Positions 1 through 7,477 of a DNA stretch of 31,373 nucleotides are shown here, piece after piece. This stretch comes from a virus, in IMG/VR virus record IMGVR_UViG_3300047509_000099, positions 1-31,373 of that record; one strand, written 5' to 3'. Positions within the stretch are counted from its first letter, which is position 1; the number at the start of each line of letters is the position of its first letter. The notes beneath the pieces are model-generated. The model saw nothing but the letters and a program-made list of their open reading frames with translations, did not search any database and was not told the DNA's origin. The translations under genes and the position numbers were made by a program.

Positions 1-92
1 CACCGGAGAAGAAGCCTCCTGCGGGTGAAAAGAAACCATCCGGCAACGAACCGAGCGACAAGGAAGAGTCGGAAAGGTTGGCGCGAGCATGA
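1..92 (+). CDS. C-terminal end of an upstream gene, probably the portal protein (partial)
   Basis: The window opens inside a reading frame whose codons start at position 3 and which ends with TGA at 90-92. The visible 29 residues are hydrophilic and rich in Lys, Pro and Glu (beginning PEKKPPAGEKKPSG), like the disordered tails that often end portal proteins. No domain is visible. The portal assignment is inference from position: in phages with an SPP1-gp7/MuF-like minor head protein, the portal gene normally lies immediately upstream. The stop overlaps the ATG of the next ORF (ATGA at 89-92), which suggests translational coupling. Confidence 0.5.
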   Translation, partial: PEKKPPAGEKKPSGNEPSDKEESERLARA

Positions 93-274
93 GAGTTGCT
101 CCCGAAGGCACGCTCTGCGAGACGACTTCTACGCCGAGGTTCTCAAACCCAGACTGCAAGTGCCCGACTTATCCGGACAACTTGGGGCCGTGCGATAGCC
201 ACGAAGCGGGCAGCAACGGCCGATGCGTTTATTGCGACCACGAACTAACCTGTCATCCCGCAAAATGCCAGTAA
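89..274 (+). CDS. Cys-rich 61-residue miniprotein, possible zinc-binding
   Basis: This short ORF starts on an ATGA overlap with the upstream gene and ends at TAA 272-274, ten bases into the next gene. It has eight cysteines in 61 residues. They include CKC in the middle and a C-terminal cluster, GRCVYCDHELTCHPAKC, that resembles a small zinc ribbon. No enzymatic motif is present and I do not recognise a named family. Its place between the portal and MuF-like genes is typical of unnamed phage linker genes. The regular cysteine pattern and exact fit between neighbours argue that it is translated. A purely structural disulfide or zinc role is a guess. Confidence 0.55.
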   Translation: MRVAPEGTLCETTSTPRFSNPDCKCPTYPDNLGPCDSHEAGSNGRCVYCDHELTCHPAKCQ

Positions 275-1248
275 CCGTTATCAAAGCAAAGCAGCCCTCC
301 GACGATCCCATCGTCCAGGTAGCCGAGCGCCTGGAGGGCAAGATCCGCGATGCCTTTATTGCTGCCATCGCTGTCTTAAAGGACAAGATCAACTTGGAAG
401 ACCTGGCTGAAGCGATGGCTACCGGAACGACTGATACGGTGATCGGGATGCTCAACATCGACGACGCGCTGGCGAACGCGATGAAAGGTGCTGGACTGGA
501 AGCCGGTGAAGCCTCCGTACGCGGTGCCATCCAGCAAACTTTCGCGGCGGGCGCGAAGGCCGCAATCCTGCAACTGCCGAAGCAGATTCAGGTTGATCTT
601 AGCTTCAATCTGATGAACCCGGAATCGGTCAAGTTCCTGGAAGCCTACGAGTTCAACCTGATCCAGCAGGTTACGCAAGATATGGTGGCTGCGATCAGGC
701 AGGTGATCGCGCGGGCGTTTCAGGAAGGCGGGCATCCGTACGAGCAAGCGAGAGAGATCAGGACGATGATCGGATTGACTGCGCGTCAGGAGCAGGCCGT
801 CGAGAACTACCGCACGGCGCTGGAGTCGGGTAACTACTCTCAAGCGTTGGACCGGGCGCTGCGTGATGGGCGCTATGACCGCGGGTTGCTCAACGCTATC
901 GCTCAGAACAAGCCGCTGGTGCAAGAGCGCATAGACGCTATGGTAGATCGCTATAGCGCTAGGTATGTCAAGTATAGGGCCGAGACTATCGCGCGTACTG
1001 AGAGCCTCCGTGCGGCTAACAAGGGGCAAAGGGCGCTCTGGGGGCAAGCAAAAGAGCAGGGATTGCTGCCGGCTGAGGTGCTCAGGCGCTGGATCGCGAT
1101 TGGTGATGATAGAACTTGTCCGATCTGTGATGATCTTGACGGTTCTGAAGTCGGGATGGACGAGGAGTTCGACGGCGGCATTCTGGAGCCGCCTGCTCAT
1201 CCCGATTGCCGGTGTTCTCTTGGCTTATCGTTCCCGAAGGCGGCATGA
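265..1248 (+). CDS. MuF/SPP1 gp7-like minor head morphogenesis protein
   Basis: A 327-residue protein with a long helical N-terminal part. Its C-terminal segment carries the signature of the phage head-morphogenesis (SPP1 gp7 / Mu F-like) family: RTCPICDDLDG followed about 20 residues later by PPAHPDCRCSL. The Cys and His residues of this motif are all present. Family members are minor head proteins that associate with the portal in the procapsid. The frame is open back to an ATG at 223, but that start would overlap the Cys-rich miniprotein by 52 bases. The ATG at 265 (MPVTVIKAKQ) gives a ten-base overlap and is preferred, although no good Shine-Dalgarno is seen for either. The stop TGA at 1246-1248 overlaps the ATG of the next gene. 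Confidence 0.88.
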   Translation: MPVTVIKAKQPSDDPIVQVAERLEGKIRDAFIAAIAVLKDKINLEDLAEAMATGTTDTVIGMLNIDDALANAMKGAGLEAGEASVRGAIQQTFAAGAKAAILQLPKQIQVDLSFNLMNPESVKFLEAYEFNLIQQVTQDMVAAIRQVIARAFQEGGHPYEQAREIRTMIGLTARQEQAVENYRTALESGNYSQALDRALRDGRYDRGLLNAIAQNKPLVQERIDAMVDRYSARYVKYRAETIARTESLRAANKGQRALWGQAKEQGLLPAEVLRRWIAIGDDRTCPICDDLDGSEVGMDEEFDGGILEPPAHPDCRCSLGLSFPKAA

Positions 1249-1463
1249 AAGACACCATTGGATTCTGGGATGTTCGCCGGAAAGGTTCGGAAGGTTCCAT
1301 TTTGCGGTTCGAAGCACCGGAGTGGGATGAGGAAGCCGAGCAGTATCTCGGGCAAGTAACTATGAATAATAGATCGGCAAGTTACTACGGAAAGACTCCG
1401 GATGAGGCAACCTGCCGCTCGTTGTTCGTGGTTTGGATGTCGTTAGCAAATAGGAACAGTTAA
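1245..1463 (+). CDS. Small hypothetical protein coupled to the MuF-like gene
   Basis: A 72-residue protein (starting MKDTIGFWDVRRKGSEG). The ATG at 1245 overlaps the TGA of the MuF-like gene as ATGA; the frame is open upstream to 1206, but that would run into the upstream coding sequence. The protein is mixed polar and aromatic, with YYGKTPDEATCRSLFVVW near the C-terminus, which could form a small alpha/beta fold. I do not recognise the family. Its coupling to a head gene suggests it is expressed with the morphogenesis operon. Confidence 0.6.
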   Translation: MKDTIGFWDVRRKGSEGSILRFEAPEWDEEAEQYLGQVTMNNRSASYYGKTPDEATCRSLFVVWMSLANRNS

Positions 1464-1468
1464 AGTAC

Positions 1469-1654
1469 ATGGACAATCCATTCGCCTTCGTAACCGGTAT
1501 TCCGGAAGAGATCAAGGCAGAGTTTTCCAAGATCGTGAACAACGCGAAACTGCAAGCTCAGATCGAAGTACTGGAGATCGAGTCGGAGTTGAACCAGAAG
1601 GCCGGCGAGATGATCGCGGCGCGTATCACGATGCTCAAGGCGCAGTTGCAGTAG
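1469..1654 (+). CDS. Small helical hypothetical protein
   Basis: A 61-residue protein starting MDNPFAFVTGIPEEIKAEFS, five bases after the previous stop. From about residue 15 it is one long charged helix with regularly spaced Leu, Ile and Ala, likely a short coiled coil. No cysteines, membrane segment or catalytic motif are seen. It has no strong Shine-Dalgarno and may be translated by re-initiation from the gene before. The function is unknown; a small oligomeric head-assembly accessory is possible but unsupported. Confidence 0.55.
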   Translation: MDNPFAFVTGIPEEIKAEFSKIVNNAKLQAQIEVLEIESELNQKAGEMIAARITMLKAQLQ

Positions 1655-1668
1655 GGAAGGAAGATCTA

Positions 1669-1959
1669 ATGGCACAAGCGGAATATGTTAAACGCGAGAT
1701 GGTTCCATCGCCGCTCGGCAATACTACCGTCGCCGTGACGATCGGAGCCGTACACAACGAATCCGCGGCAATCCCGGCTTATATAGTTCGTCTCGTTGCT
1801 ACGGCGGCGTGCTTCGTTGCCTTCGGTACTTCTCCGGTTGCAACGGCTTCCAGTATGTATCTAGCTCCTAACGTACCTGAGCGGTTCGCGTTCAACAATG
1901 GTGATCTTATCTCTGCGCTGCAAGCCGTTGGCGGCGGGACGCTATATATCACGTACTAG
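1669..1959 (+). CDS. Small beta-rich phage structural-type protein
   Basis: A 96-residue protein preceded by a good purine-rich site (GGAAGGAAG about 6 bases before the ATG). It is beta-rich and uncharged in its core: VRLVATAACFVAFGTSP, then a Ser/Thr-rich turn, YLAPNVPERF, and a C-terminal GGGTLYIT strand. Similar small proteins with a central 'ATAACFVAFG'-like strand and a terminal 'TLYIT' strand occur in the head-gene regions of many tailed phages, usually without a named function. A capsid-associated or decoration role is plausible but inferred only from location and fold impression. It ends seven bases before the start of the large protease fusion. Confidence 0.6.
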   Translation: MAQAEYVKREMVPSPLGNTTVAVTIGAVHNESAAIPAYIVRLVATAACFVAFGTSPVATASSMYLAPNVPERFAFNNGDLISALQAVGGGTLYITY

Positions 1960-1966
1960 TTCTTCA

Positions 1967-4939
1967 ATGAAGTTTCAGGTCATCCACTTCGCTCAGAACG
2001 CCGATCTGCCGGAACGCGTGCGTAACCAAATTCCTGACGAGGAGATCCAGTCAATCTTCCGCGCCGTACTGAACTCTTACTTGAGTGACGGCCGAACTGA
2101 GATGCATAGCTACCTCAAAGCGTGGAAGATGCTCTCAGAATCGGGATACGAGCAGAACGCGACCGACCAATGGGTACGCAAGGATTCACCATCCGTCGGC
2201 GACGTTCACGTACCTGCTCCGATAGGTTCGGCGATCCGACCAAAGCCGCAAGTGGAAGATGACCGCGCAGTTGAATATACCGTATTCGAAGGAGACGATC
2301 ATCCGCCGTACGGTCCTCGCAAGGGGAAGCAAAAGCCTCCGTACGGTGATAAAGAGAAAGACGATGAGGAGAAGGATGATCCTGGAACTCAGGACGTATC
2401 GCTCCCTGCCGATCCGTTCGTGCTGATACCGCCGATCATGCACCAGAACGGGGCTATTAGCAAGCGCATCAGCGGGAACTCTCCGATCAGCCTGAACGTC
2501 AAAGGGGAGCAGTTGGCCGAGCGGCTAGGGCGGAGGATCAAGCTCAAAGGCGGACTGGACGTAATCCACTCGTCGGACCTTCCGCGCGCCACCCAGACGG
2601 CGGATTGCATCATCAAGCACAATCCGGAATGCAAGCGAGCCGCGCCTACGCCCAACCTGCGACCGTGGCGGTTGGGAAGTATCGAAGGTAAGCAGCCGGC
2701 CGATGTAGCTGATCTCGTCAAGTACTACATCGAGCACCCGGACGAAGTTCCTCCTGGGCTCGGTCGCGACGGCAAGCCTGCGGAAAGCTTTAACAGCGCG
2801 GTGCGCAGACAACTCGGTGAACTGTTCGAGATCTATCAGGACTCCATAGACCACCCGAACATGAAGATCGGCGTGGTTATGCATTCTCGCGGAATGGAAC
2901 TGCTCCAGGCTGCGGTAGACAAAGGCATGGAGCCTGGCGACGACGTGTTCTCGTTCCACCTCGACACGGAAGACCTGCTGAACCCGAACGATCCTGAACA
3001 CGCCGACATGCTCAGGTGGCACAACGACGACATCAAAGAAGTTGACGTGGATGAAGACGATGAACTGAAGCCTGGCGTCTACCCGATACTTCACAGCCTG
3101 ACCGACGATGATACGGACAATGGCAACGAAGAGCTAGAAGACAAGAACGCGGTAGATCGTCCAGCACGCAAGTACGCTCCGCCGCTCGAAGTTCAGAAAG
3201 CCGCTGCATCGGCTTTGGAATCCGGAACGAGCGTGCTCGAAGTGACGGAAGCGCTCGCAACCGGCGCTGGGCTTGCCATTCCCGAGATATGCAAGGTGGC
3301 AGAGTGGCACGCCTCGGTCATGGCCGCCACGTCTTCATCGTCGGTTAGGGAAGCCTGGGGAGGAAAGCACGCGGCGAAGTGGGTGAAGAAGATCATCGAA
3401 AAGGTCGGCAAAGACGGCACGCAGTGGCCTCAGTGGATAGCCGAAGACCTCGACGGGACGCTTGCCGAGAATGTTCAAGCAGACGGTGAATCCTTCGACG
3501 GTACTCAGATCGGCAAGCCCATCGCTGCTGAACTCGCTCGCGTCAAGCAGTTCCTCAAAGACGGGAAGAAGGTCAAGATCTTCACGGCCCGCGTCGCCGA
3601 CGATCCAGATGGCAAGATCGAGCGCGCCATCAAAGCCTGGTGCAAGGAGCACGTCGGGCAGGAACTCCCAGTAACGAACGAGAAAGACCCCGGCATGATC
3701 CAGGTACGCGACGACAAGGCTCAGCGCGTAGAGAACGGAATCGAGAAAGCGGCCGCAGGAGAGATGGTCCTGAAGTCCGGCAACGGAGTAATGGTGGCGT
3801 TCTGCCTCGATCCCGCGACGGCTGAAAAGCTGGCGATCAAGGGTGGAGAAGCACCTGATCAGATGCACGTCACCATTGCATACCTCGGCAAGTTGGTCGA
3901 TCTCGACATGAGCAAAGTCGGTGCGCTGGAAGGATTACTGCAAGGATTTGCGGAAGAGCATGCTCCGGTTGAGGCTACGCTGGGCGGTCCGGCGCGCTTC
4001 AACGCCACGGCTCATAGCGACAACATGGATGTATTGATCGCCACCGTCGAGTCGAAGGAGATCCAGGAGTTTCGCGAGTGCCTGGTTGAGCGCATCGGAG
4101 AATCTGGCATCAACGTAGTCTCGAACTTTGGCTATACACCGCACGTGAGCCTCGCCTACATCAAGCCAGGAGCGGACTTGCCGGTTCAGCGGATCGAGCC
4201 GATCTTTATCACGTTTGACCGGATTACTCTGTGCATCGGAGGAGCGCGCAAGGAGTACGTGCTGAGCGGTGAAGCGGTCCATGAAGACGGCAGCATCTTT
4301 GTCAAAGCGGAAGGCAATGAGTGGATTGATGTGTCAATGCCATCACGTTTTGTTAAGGCGGACGGTAGCCCAGCAGACGAAGAAGACGACAAAGAAAAAG
4401 GTGCCGTCGCCGGTATCCCGCACCCGCACCGCGGTTCGCGCATACCTCGCATCCGGAGGCCGAAGAATCCAGGCCGCATGATGCCGCGCAAGAAGTCGGA
4501 GGAAGACTTCGAGATCGTCGGTGAGATCTGGAAGGTCGATGAGGAAAAGCGCCTCGTATTCGGGTGGGCATCGATCTGTATGGTTGATGGTCGCATGATC
4601 ACTGATACACAGGGCGACCAAATTCTTCCTAGCACACTAGAAGACGCAGCATTTTCGTTCGTCTTAGATTCGCGCAAAGCCGGAGAAATGCATGAAGCAA
4701 ACGGCAACGGAACAGTGACCGGCGTCGGGCAGCTTGTAGAGTCGCTGTTTGTTGACGCGCAAAAGATAGATGCAATGGTATCGTCTTTGCAGCAGCAAGG
4801 AATAAGCGCGTCGATGACTATGCCGATATGTGGGTGGTGGGTAGGGTTTCGTCTTACGCCGGAGGTTTTCGCGCGCGTGAAGGATAATACATATCGCGCG
4901 TTTAGCGTGGGAGGAAAAGGAAAGAGGGCGGCGCTATGA
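1967..4939 (+). CDS. ChaB–histidine phosphatase-like–HAD-like–2H phosphoesterase–XkdF prohead protease fusion
   Basis: A 990-residue multidomain protein; the ATG at 1967 follows the previous stop by seven bases and gives the ChaB-like start MKFQVIHFAQ. Residues 10-72 match the ChaB pattern (ADLPERVRNQIP...AWKMLSESGY). Residues 150-352 look like a histidine phosphatase: H159, SSDLPRATQTA at 202-212 and H306, although the usual RHG is altered to MHQ. Residues 405-478 resemble a helical domain found in phage protease fusions. Residues 488-590 are HAD-like, with DLDGT at 494-498, T540 and DD at 582-583. Residues 600-770 are a 2H phosphoesterase with HVT at 634-636 and HVS at 726-728. Residues 846-983 match XkdF, with GWASI, MH (H909), VES (S926) and FSVGG. 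Only the protease role is expected for head maturation; the enzyme domains are cargo or anti-defence candidates. The TGA overlaps the next ATG. Confidence 0.85.
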   Translation: MKFQVIHFAQNADLPERVRNQIPDEEIQSIFRAVLNSYLSDGRTEMHSYLKAWKMLSESGYEQNATDQWVRKDSPSVGDVHVPAPIGSAIRPKPQVEDDRAVEYTVFEGDDHPPYGPRKGKQKPPYGDKEKDDEEKDDPGTQDVSLPADPFVLIPPIMHQNGAISKRISGNSPISLNVKGEQLAERLGRRIKLKGGLDVIHSSDLPRATQTADCIIKHNPECKRAAPTPNLRPWRLGSIEGKQPADVADLVKYYIEHPDEVPPGLGRDGKPAESFNSAVRRQLGELFEIYQDSIDHPNMKIGVVMHSRGMELLQAAVDKGMEPGDDVFSFHLDTEDLLNPNDPEHADMLRWHNDDIKEVDVDEDDELKPGVYPILHSLTDDDTDNGNEELEDKNAVDRPARKYAPPLEVQKAAASALESGTSVLEVTEALATGAGLAIPEICKVAEWHASVMAATSSSSVREAWGGKHAAKWVKKIIEKVGKDGTQWPQWIAEDLDGTLAENVQADGESFDGTQIGKPIAAELARVKQFLKDGKKVKIFTARVADDPDGKIERAIKAWCKEHVGQELPVTNEKDPGMIQVRDDKAQRVENGIEKAAAGEMVLKSGNGVMVAFCLDPATAEKLAIKGGEAPDQMHVTIAYLGKLVDLDMSKVGALEGLLQGFAEEHAPVEATLGGPARFNATAHSDNMDVLIATVESKEIQEFRECLVERIGESGINVVSNFGYTPHVSLAYIKPGADLPVQRIEPIFITFDRITLCIGGARKEYVLSGEAVHEDGSIFVKAEGNEWIDVSMPSRFVKADGSPADEEDDKEKGAVAGIPHPHRGSRIPRIRRPKNPGRMMPRKKSEEDFEIVGEIWKVDEEKRLVFGWASICMVDGRMITDTQGDQILPSTLEDAAFSFVLDSRKAGEMHEANGNGTVTGVGQLVESLFVDAQKIDAMVSSLQQQGISASMTMPICGWWVGFRLTPEVFARVKDNTYRAFSVGGKGKRAAL

Positions 4940-5229
4940 AGCACAAAGAGATCCGTAAGGCGATAGACCAAATCGTGGCTGCGTTTCACAAGGTCACCGA
5001 GTACTTCATCTATATCCCGAAGGGTGATCTCGCCGAGCGCGCGGCTGAAGATCCGGAAGTTAGCAGGGTCCTATTGGAACATACCAGCCGGCTGGTTCCG
5101 GCAACCGAGGAGCTATTCGCTATATCTTGCCAAGTAGTAAACGAGTTGCCAGAATTAGTTAAGCCTCCGGCGAAGCGAAAGCGCGCCAAGAAAGTCCCGG
5201 CGAAGAAGAAGGCAAAGAAGAAACGATAA
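4936..5229 (+). CDS. Small protein with a Lys/Ala/Pro-rich basic tail
   Basis: A 97-residue protein starting on an ATGA overlap with the protease fusion. The first 75 residues are helical and fairly acidic. The last 22 or so are extremely basic, with alternating KK, PAKK and AKK units that recall histone H1 or AlgP-like tails. Such tails usually bind nucleic acid or an acidic partner nonspecifically. Coupling to the protease gene suggests it could be a head-internal or scaffold-associated protein, but that is inference. No family is recognised. Confidence 0.6.
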   Translation: MKHKEIRKAIDQIVAAFHKVTEYFIYIPKGDLAERAAEDPEVSRVLLEHTSRLVPATEELFAISCQVVNELPELVKPPAKRKRAKKVPAKKKAKKKR

Positions 5230-5338
5230 AGCGATACGCTTTGATACCTTGTATAAAAGCGGATAGAAGATTTTCTGGAGGCGGCTTACTGTAGAAGCAG
5301 TATCCAAACTCCTACAGAAAGGTAACCAACCAAACAAT

Positions 5339-5968
5339 ATGTTGACTCCAAAAGAATCCAACAGAATTACCGAACTGGAAAGCAAGAACTCTCTGACAGC
5401 ACAAGAGAACGTTGAACTGGCGCAGTTGAAGAAATCTAGCGTCGCGCCGCCGAAGCTTGCAAGTGCATACCGCATCGACGTGATGCCAAACGGCGACGGA
5501 TCAGCGAACGCCGTAGCCGTGCCAGTAGACTCAGACGGAATCGAAGCCGCTCTGCCCAACGGAACGAGCGCTCCTCAGTGGTCTACGAGTAACCCCAACG
5601 CTCTCGTGGCCGTTCCGCACTGGGATGTTGTCGATGGTTTCACGGCGCACCTGAGCCCAGCGAATCCTCCGAACGCAGCCGGTGGCATGACTGTAACGGC
5701 AAGGTCCACCTATGCGTTCCCAGCGACCGGGCCGGAAACCGCGATATCGGGAACCTCTGCCCGCTTGGAGGTTGACGGCACACGAGGCGGTGGATTCAAG
5801 GTGGCGATCGTTCCGGCTTCAGACCAGAAGCACCGTCACTATGATGCTCGCTACGATCCGAACAGTCCGGCCTATCTAGGCAACGACGACGTGCGGTACC
5901 GCTCATATGAACCGACCGACAAGCCTGGCGCTCCGGATCGGCCGCCGAAGCACAATGTGATCATCTAA
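5339..5968 (+). CDS. Putative Ig-like (BIG2-type) phage protein
   Basis: A 209-residue protein. The N-terminal 35 residues are a charged helix (LESKNSLTAQENVELAQLKK). The middle, about residues 40-150, is a beta-sandwich-like segment with the bacterial Ig-like pattern: a strand, then PNGTSAPQWSTSNPNALVAV, then GGMTVTARST. The C-terminus, about 155-209, is polar, rich in His, Tyr, Asp and Pro, and likely disordered. Ig-like domains are frequent surface decorations on virions, so a capsid or tail accessory role is possible. The purine-rich AGAAAGG upstream is about 15 bases from the ATG, far for a Shine-Dalgarno. It is preceded by a 109-base gap with no clear promoter. Confidence 0.6.
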   Translation: MLTPKESNRITELESKNSLTAQENVELAQLKKSSVAPPKLASAYRIDVMPNGDGSANAVAVPVDSDGIEAALPNGTSAPQWSTSNPNALVAVPHWDVVDGFTAHLSPANPPNAAGGMTVTARSTYAFPATGPETAISGTSARLEVDGTRGGGFKVAIVPASDQKHRHYDARYDPNSPAYLGNDDVRYRSYEPTDKPGAPDRPPKHNVII

Positions 5969-6002
5969 CAAACAACTTGGGCAGATTGCATATACTGGTC
6001 GG

Positions 6003-6055
6003 CCGGAGGCGAGTAAGTCCGGTAGCAAAGATGGATTAGGCGGTCCCCTTTGCTA
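6003..6055 (+). ncRNA. Possible structured RNA: two directly adjacent hairpins
   Basis: In the 161-base gap between the Ig-like gene and the membrane miniprotein, CCGGA (6003-6007) can pair with TCCGG (6018-6022). Immediately after, TAGCAAAG (6023-6030) can pair perfectly with CTTTGCTA (6048-6055). No spacer separates the two stems, so they could stack coaxially. There is no T-tract after either, so this is not a classical terminator. A TATACT at 5991-5996 lies at a suitable distance to start a transcript near 6003, but it lacks a recognisable -35. It could be a leader, a processing signal or a small RNA. Only base pairing is seen. Confidence 0.3.
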
Positions 6056-6129
6056 GAAAACTCCTTACGTTACATGTCTATGGGAACTGCTCGCAACGAA
6101 ATAGAACTGAAAGTGAGAGGAGAAACGAA

Positions 6130-6294
6130 ATGATAATTTTGGCGGTCCTCGCCGTATTTCTGTTGTTCATCTCAGCGCTCGGTCAGGTATGGTGGTGGCG
6201 CGGGCCTGAGTGGCGTAGCAGCGCAGCGTTCGCTTGGGGAATATTTTTGCTATCTGTCTACCTTACGTGGCCAGTACTCAAAGCGGGGTTCTGA
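6130..6294 (+). CDS. 54-residue two-helix membrane protein, holin-like in layout
   Basis: A short ORF that translates from ATG 6130 to TGA 6292-6294, with a strong Shine-Dalgarno (AGGAG, ending eight bases before the start). The protein has a first hydrophobic segment at about residues 1-20 (MIILAVLAVFLLFISALGQV), a WWWRGPEWR turn with two arginines, and a second hydrophobic segment at about 33-50. This hairpin layout is seen in small class II holins, but it is also common in unrelated phage membrane peptides. No lysis gene is directly adjacent, so the holin idea is only a possibility. Confidence 0.6.
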   Translation: MIILAVLAVFLLFISALGQVWWWRGPEWRSSAAFAWGIFLLSVYLTWPVLKAGF

Positions 6295-6295
6295 T

Positions 6296-6508
6296 TTGCC
6301 GCGGGTCAAGGTAGGAGACCGGGTAACCGTCCAGGTGCATGGGAAGACTGTTACCATCTTGGTCCAGGAAGTTGCTATCTGCCCGTTCGGCGCGGTATTA
6401 CCGAACGGTTTCATCGATGCAACCATCAACTCCGACAATGAAAGCACCGGCCTCCGCTATGGCGTCAAAGGTCAGGTAATCAACTACAAAGAGGGAGGGA
6501 CGCAATGA
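6296..6508 (+). CDS. Small SH3/KOW-like barrel hypothetical protein
   Basis: A 70-residue protein using a TTG start one base after the previous stop. The sequence VKVGDRVTVQVHGKTVTILV followed by further short strands reads like a small beta-barrel. No catalytic or cysteine motif is present. No better ATG or GTG start preserves the first strand, so TTG is preferred with translational coupling to the membrane miniprotein. The stop overlaps the next ATG (ATGA at 6505-6508). Function unknown. Confidence 0.5.
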   Translation: MPRVKVGDRVTVQVHGKTVTILVQEVAICPFGAVLPNGFIDATINSDNESTGLRYGVKGQVINYKEGGTQ

Positions 6509-6747
6509 CATTCTGGCTATACTTTTCTCTGGCCGCGGAGATCATCGGCATCGTTGGTCAGGTCCAGATGATGCTGAAGACTCCTGGACCGATCACCGGC
6601 CCTCAACTCAGCGGGCTGATCCTTCCCGTGCTGCAAACGCTGAACGCGATCAACCCACAGGTGAACGTACCAACGGATCTGGTGATGAAGATCTGCGATG
6701 CGGTGGCGGCGACGATCAACCAGTTCTACGGACGCAAGGCGGCGTAA
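6505..6747 (+). CDS. Small hypothetical protein with hydrophobic N-terminus
   Basis: An 80-residue protein starting on an ATGA overlap. Residues 1-20 (MTFWLYFSLAAEIIGIVGQV) are hydrophobic enough for a membrane segment. A PGPITGPQLSGLILPVLQTL stretch follows, and then an amphipathic helix and a short basic end. It lies between a membrane miniprotein and a tail-anchored coiled-coil protein, so this cluster of small genes may act at the membrane. No family is recognised and a role in lysis is speculative. Confidence 0.55.
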   Translation: MTFWLYFSLAAEIIGIVGQVQMMLKTPGPITGPQLSGLILPVLQTLNAINPQVNVPTDLVMKICDAVAATINQFYGRKAA

Positions 6748-6762
6748 AAACACCGAGCAAAA

Positions 6763-7410
6763 ATGACAGAGTCTGAGGCGGCCAAGCGCGACCGCGAATA
6801 CCTAGAACGCGTAATCGACGAGCGCGACCGGATCTACCAAGAGCGATATCGTGCTCTGGAAGCGTTAGTCAACGAGCGCGACCGTCAATATGATGCGCGG
6901 TTCAAAGCTCAGGAGGTCGCCGTCAGCGCAGCTCTAGCAGCTTCGGAAAAGGCGGTGAATGCGGCGTTCAGCGCATCAGAAAAAGCCGTACTCAAGGCCG
7001 AGCAAGCGCAGAAAGAGTACAACGAGCGGTCGAACGAATTCCGCGGGCAGCTCGACGATCAGGCAAAAACGTTGATGCCGCGTCCAGAGACGCTGCAAAT
7101 GTTCAAGTCGCTAGAAGAAAAATTAGCGAGCGCGCAGAACGTCCTGGAAGGCAAGGTAGACAGCGTTCGCATGACTGCCAAAACGGAGCTAGATGCGGCA
7201 AGGACATCATTCAATAAAGCCATGGATATGACGGCTGCGGAGATCATAAGCTTACGCGAATTCAGGAGTGAAGGCGGCGGAAAAGAACTTTCGCGTCGCG
7301 CGTTTGTCGAGCAGCGTAACTGGATGATCGGCGTGCTGGTAGCGATTGGGCTTGCTGCTCTCGGGCTGATTAAATCGTTCTGGCCATCTTCCCAGTTGCC
7401 TCCTCATTAG
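6763..7410 (+). CDS. Coiled-coil protein with C-terminal membrane anchor (DUF7201-like)
   Basis: A 215-residue protein. Residues 1-125 form an almost unbroken charged coiled coil with repeated 'ERDRxYxxR' units and AALAASEKAV / AAFSASEKAV repeats, ending in LMPRPETLQMF. A second helical region covers about 126-175. Residues about 187-206 (WMIGVLVAIGLAALGLIKSF) are a membrane segment. This architecture recurs in phages and prophages as an unnamed family, which I associate with DUF7201. The predicted topology is a long cytoplasmic rod tethered at its C-terminus. The spacing to the previous gene is 15 bases. Confidence 0.65.
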   Translation: MTESEAAKRDREYLERVIDERDRIYQERYRALEALVNERDRQYDARFKAQEVAVSAALAASEKAVNAAFSASEKAVLKAEQAQKEYNERSNEFRGQLDDQAKTLMPRPETLQMFKSLEEKLASAQNVLEGKVDSVRMTAKTELDAARTSFNKAMDMTAAEIISLREFRSEGGGKELSRRAFVEQRNWMIGVLVAIGLAALGLIKSFWPSSQLPPH

Positions 7411-7477
7411 ACGATCCAGCCTAGCGCCCCAGAATCGCGGGAAACAGCAATCCACAGCATTACCCAGGAGGCTACCT

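Noticed and set aside
376-1200. 274-residue minus-strand ORF
   Set aside because: It lies inside the MuF-like gene, which has clear family motifs; the antisense reading is Arg/Leu-rich without a recognisable domain.
4186-4989. 267-residue minus-strand ORF
   Set aside because: It opposes the protease fusion, whose plus-strand domains are clear; composition is Ser/Arg-rich and no domain is seen.
5230-5338. Promoter (TTGATA at 5241 and TATAAA at 5252) and a CTGTAG/CTACAG stem
   Set aside because: The two boxes are only five bases apart, far too close for a promoter; the stem is six bases with a long loop and no T-tract.
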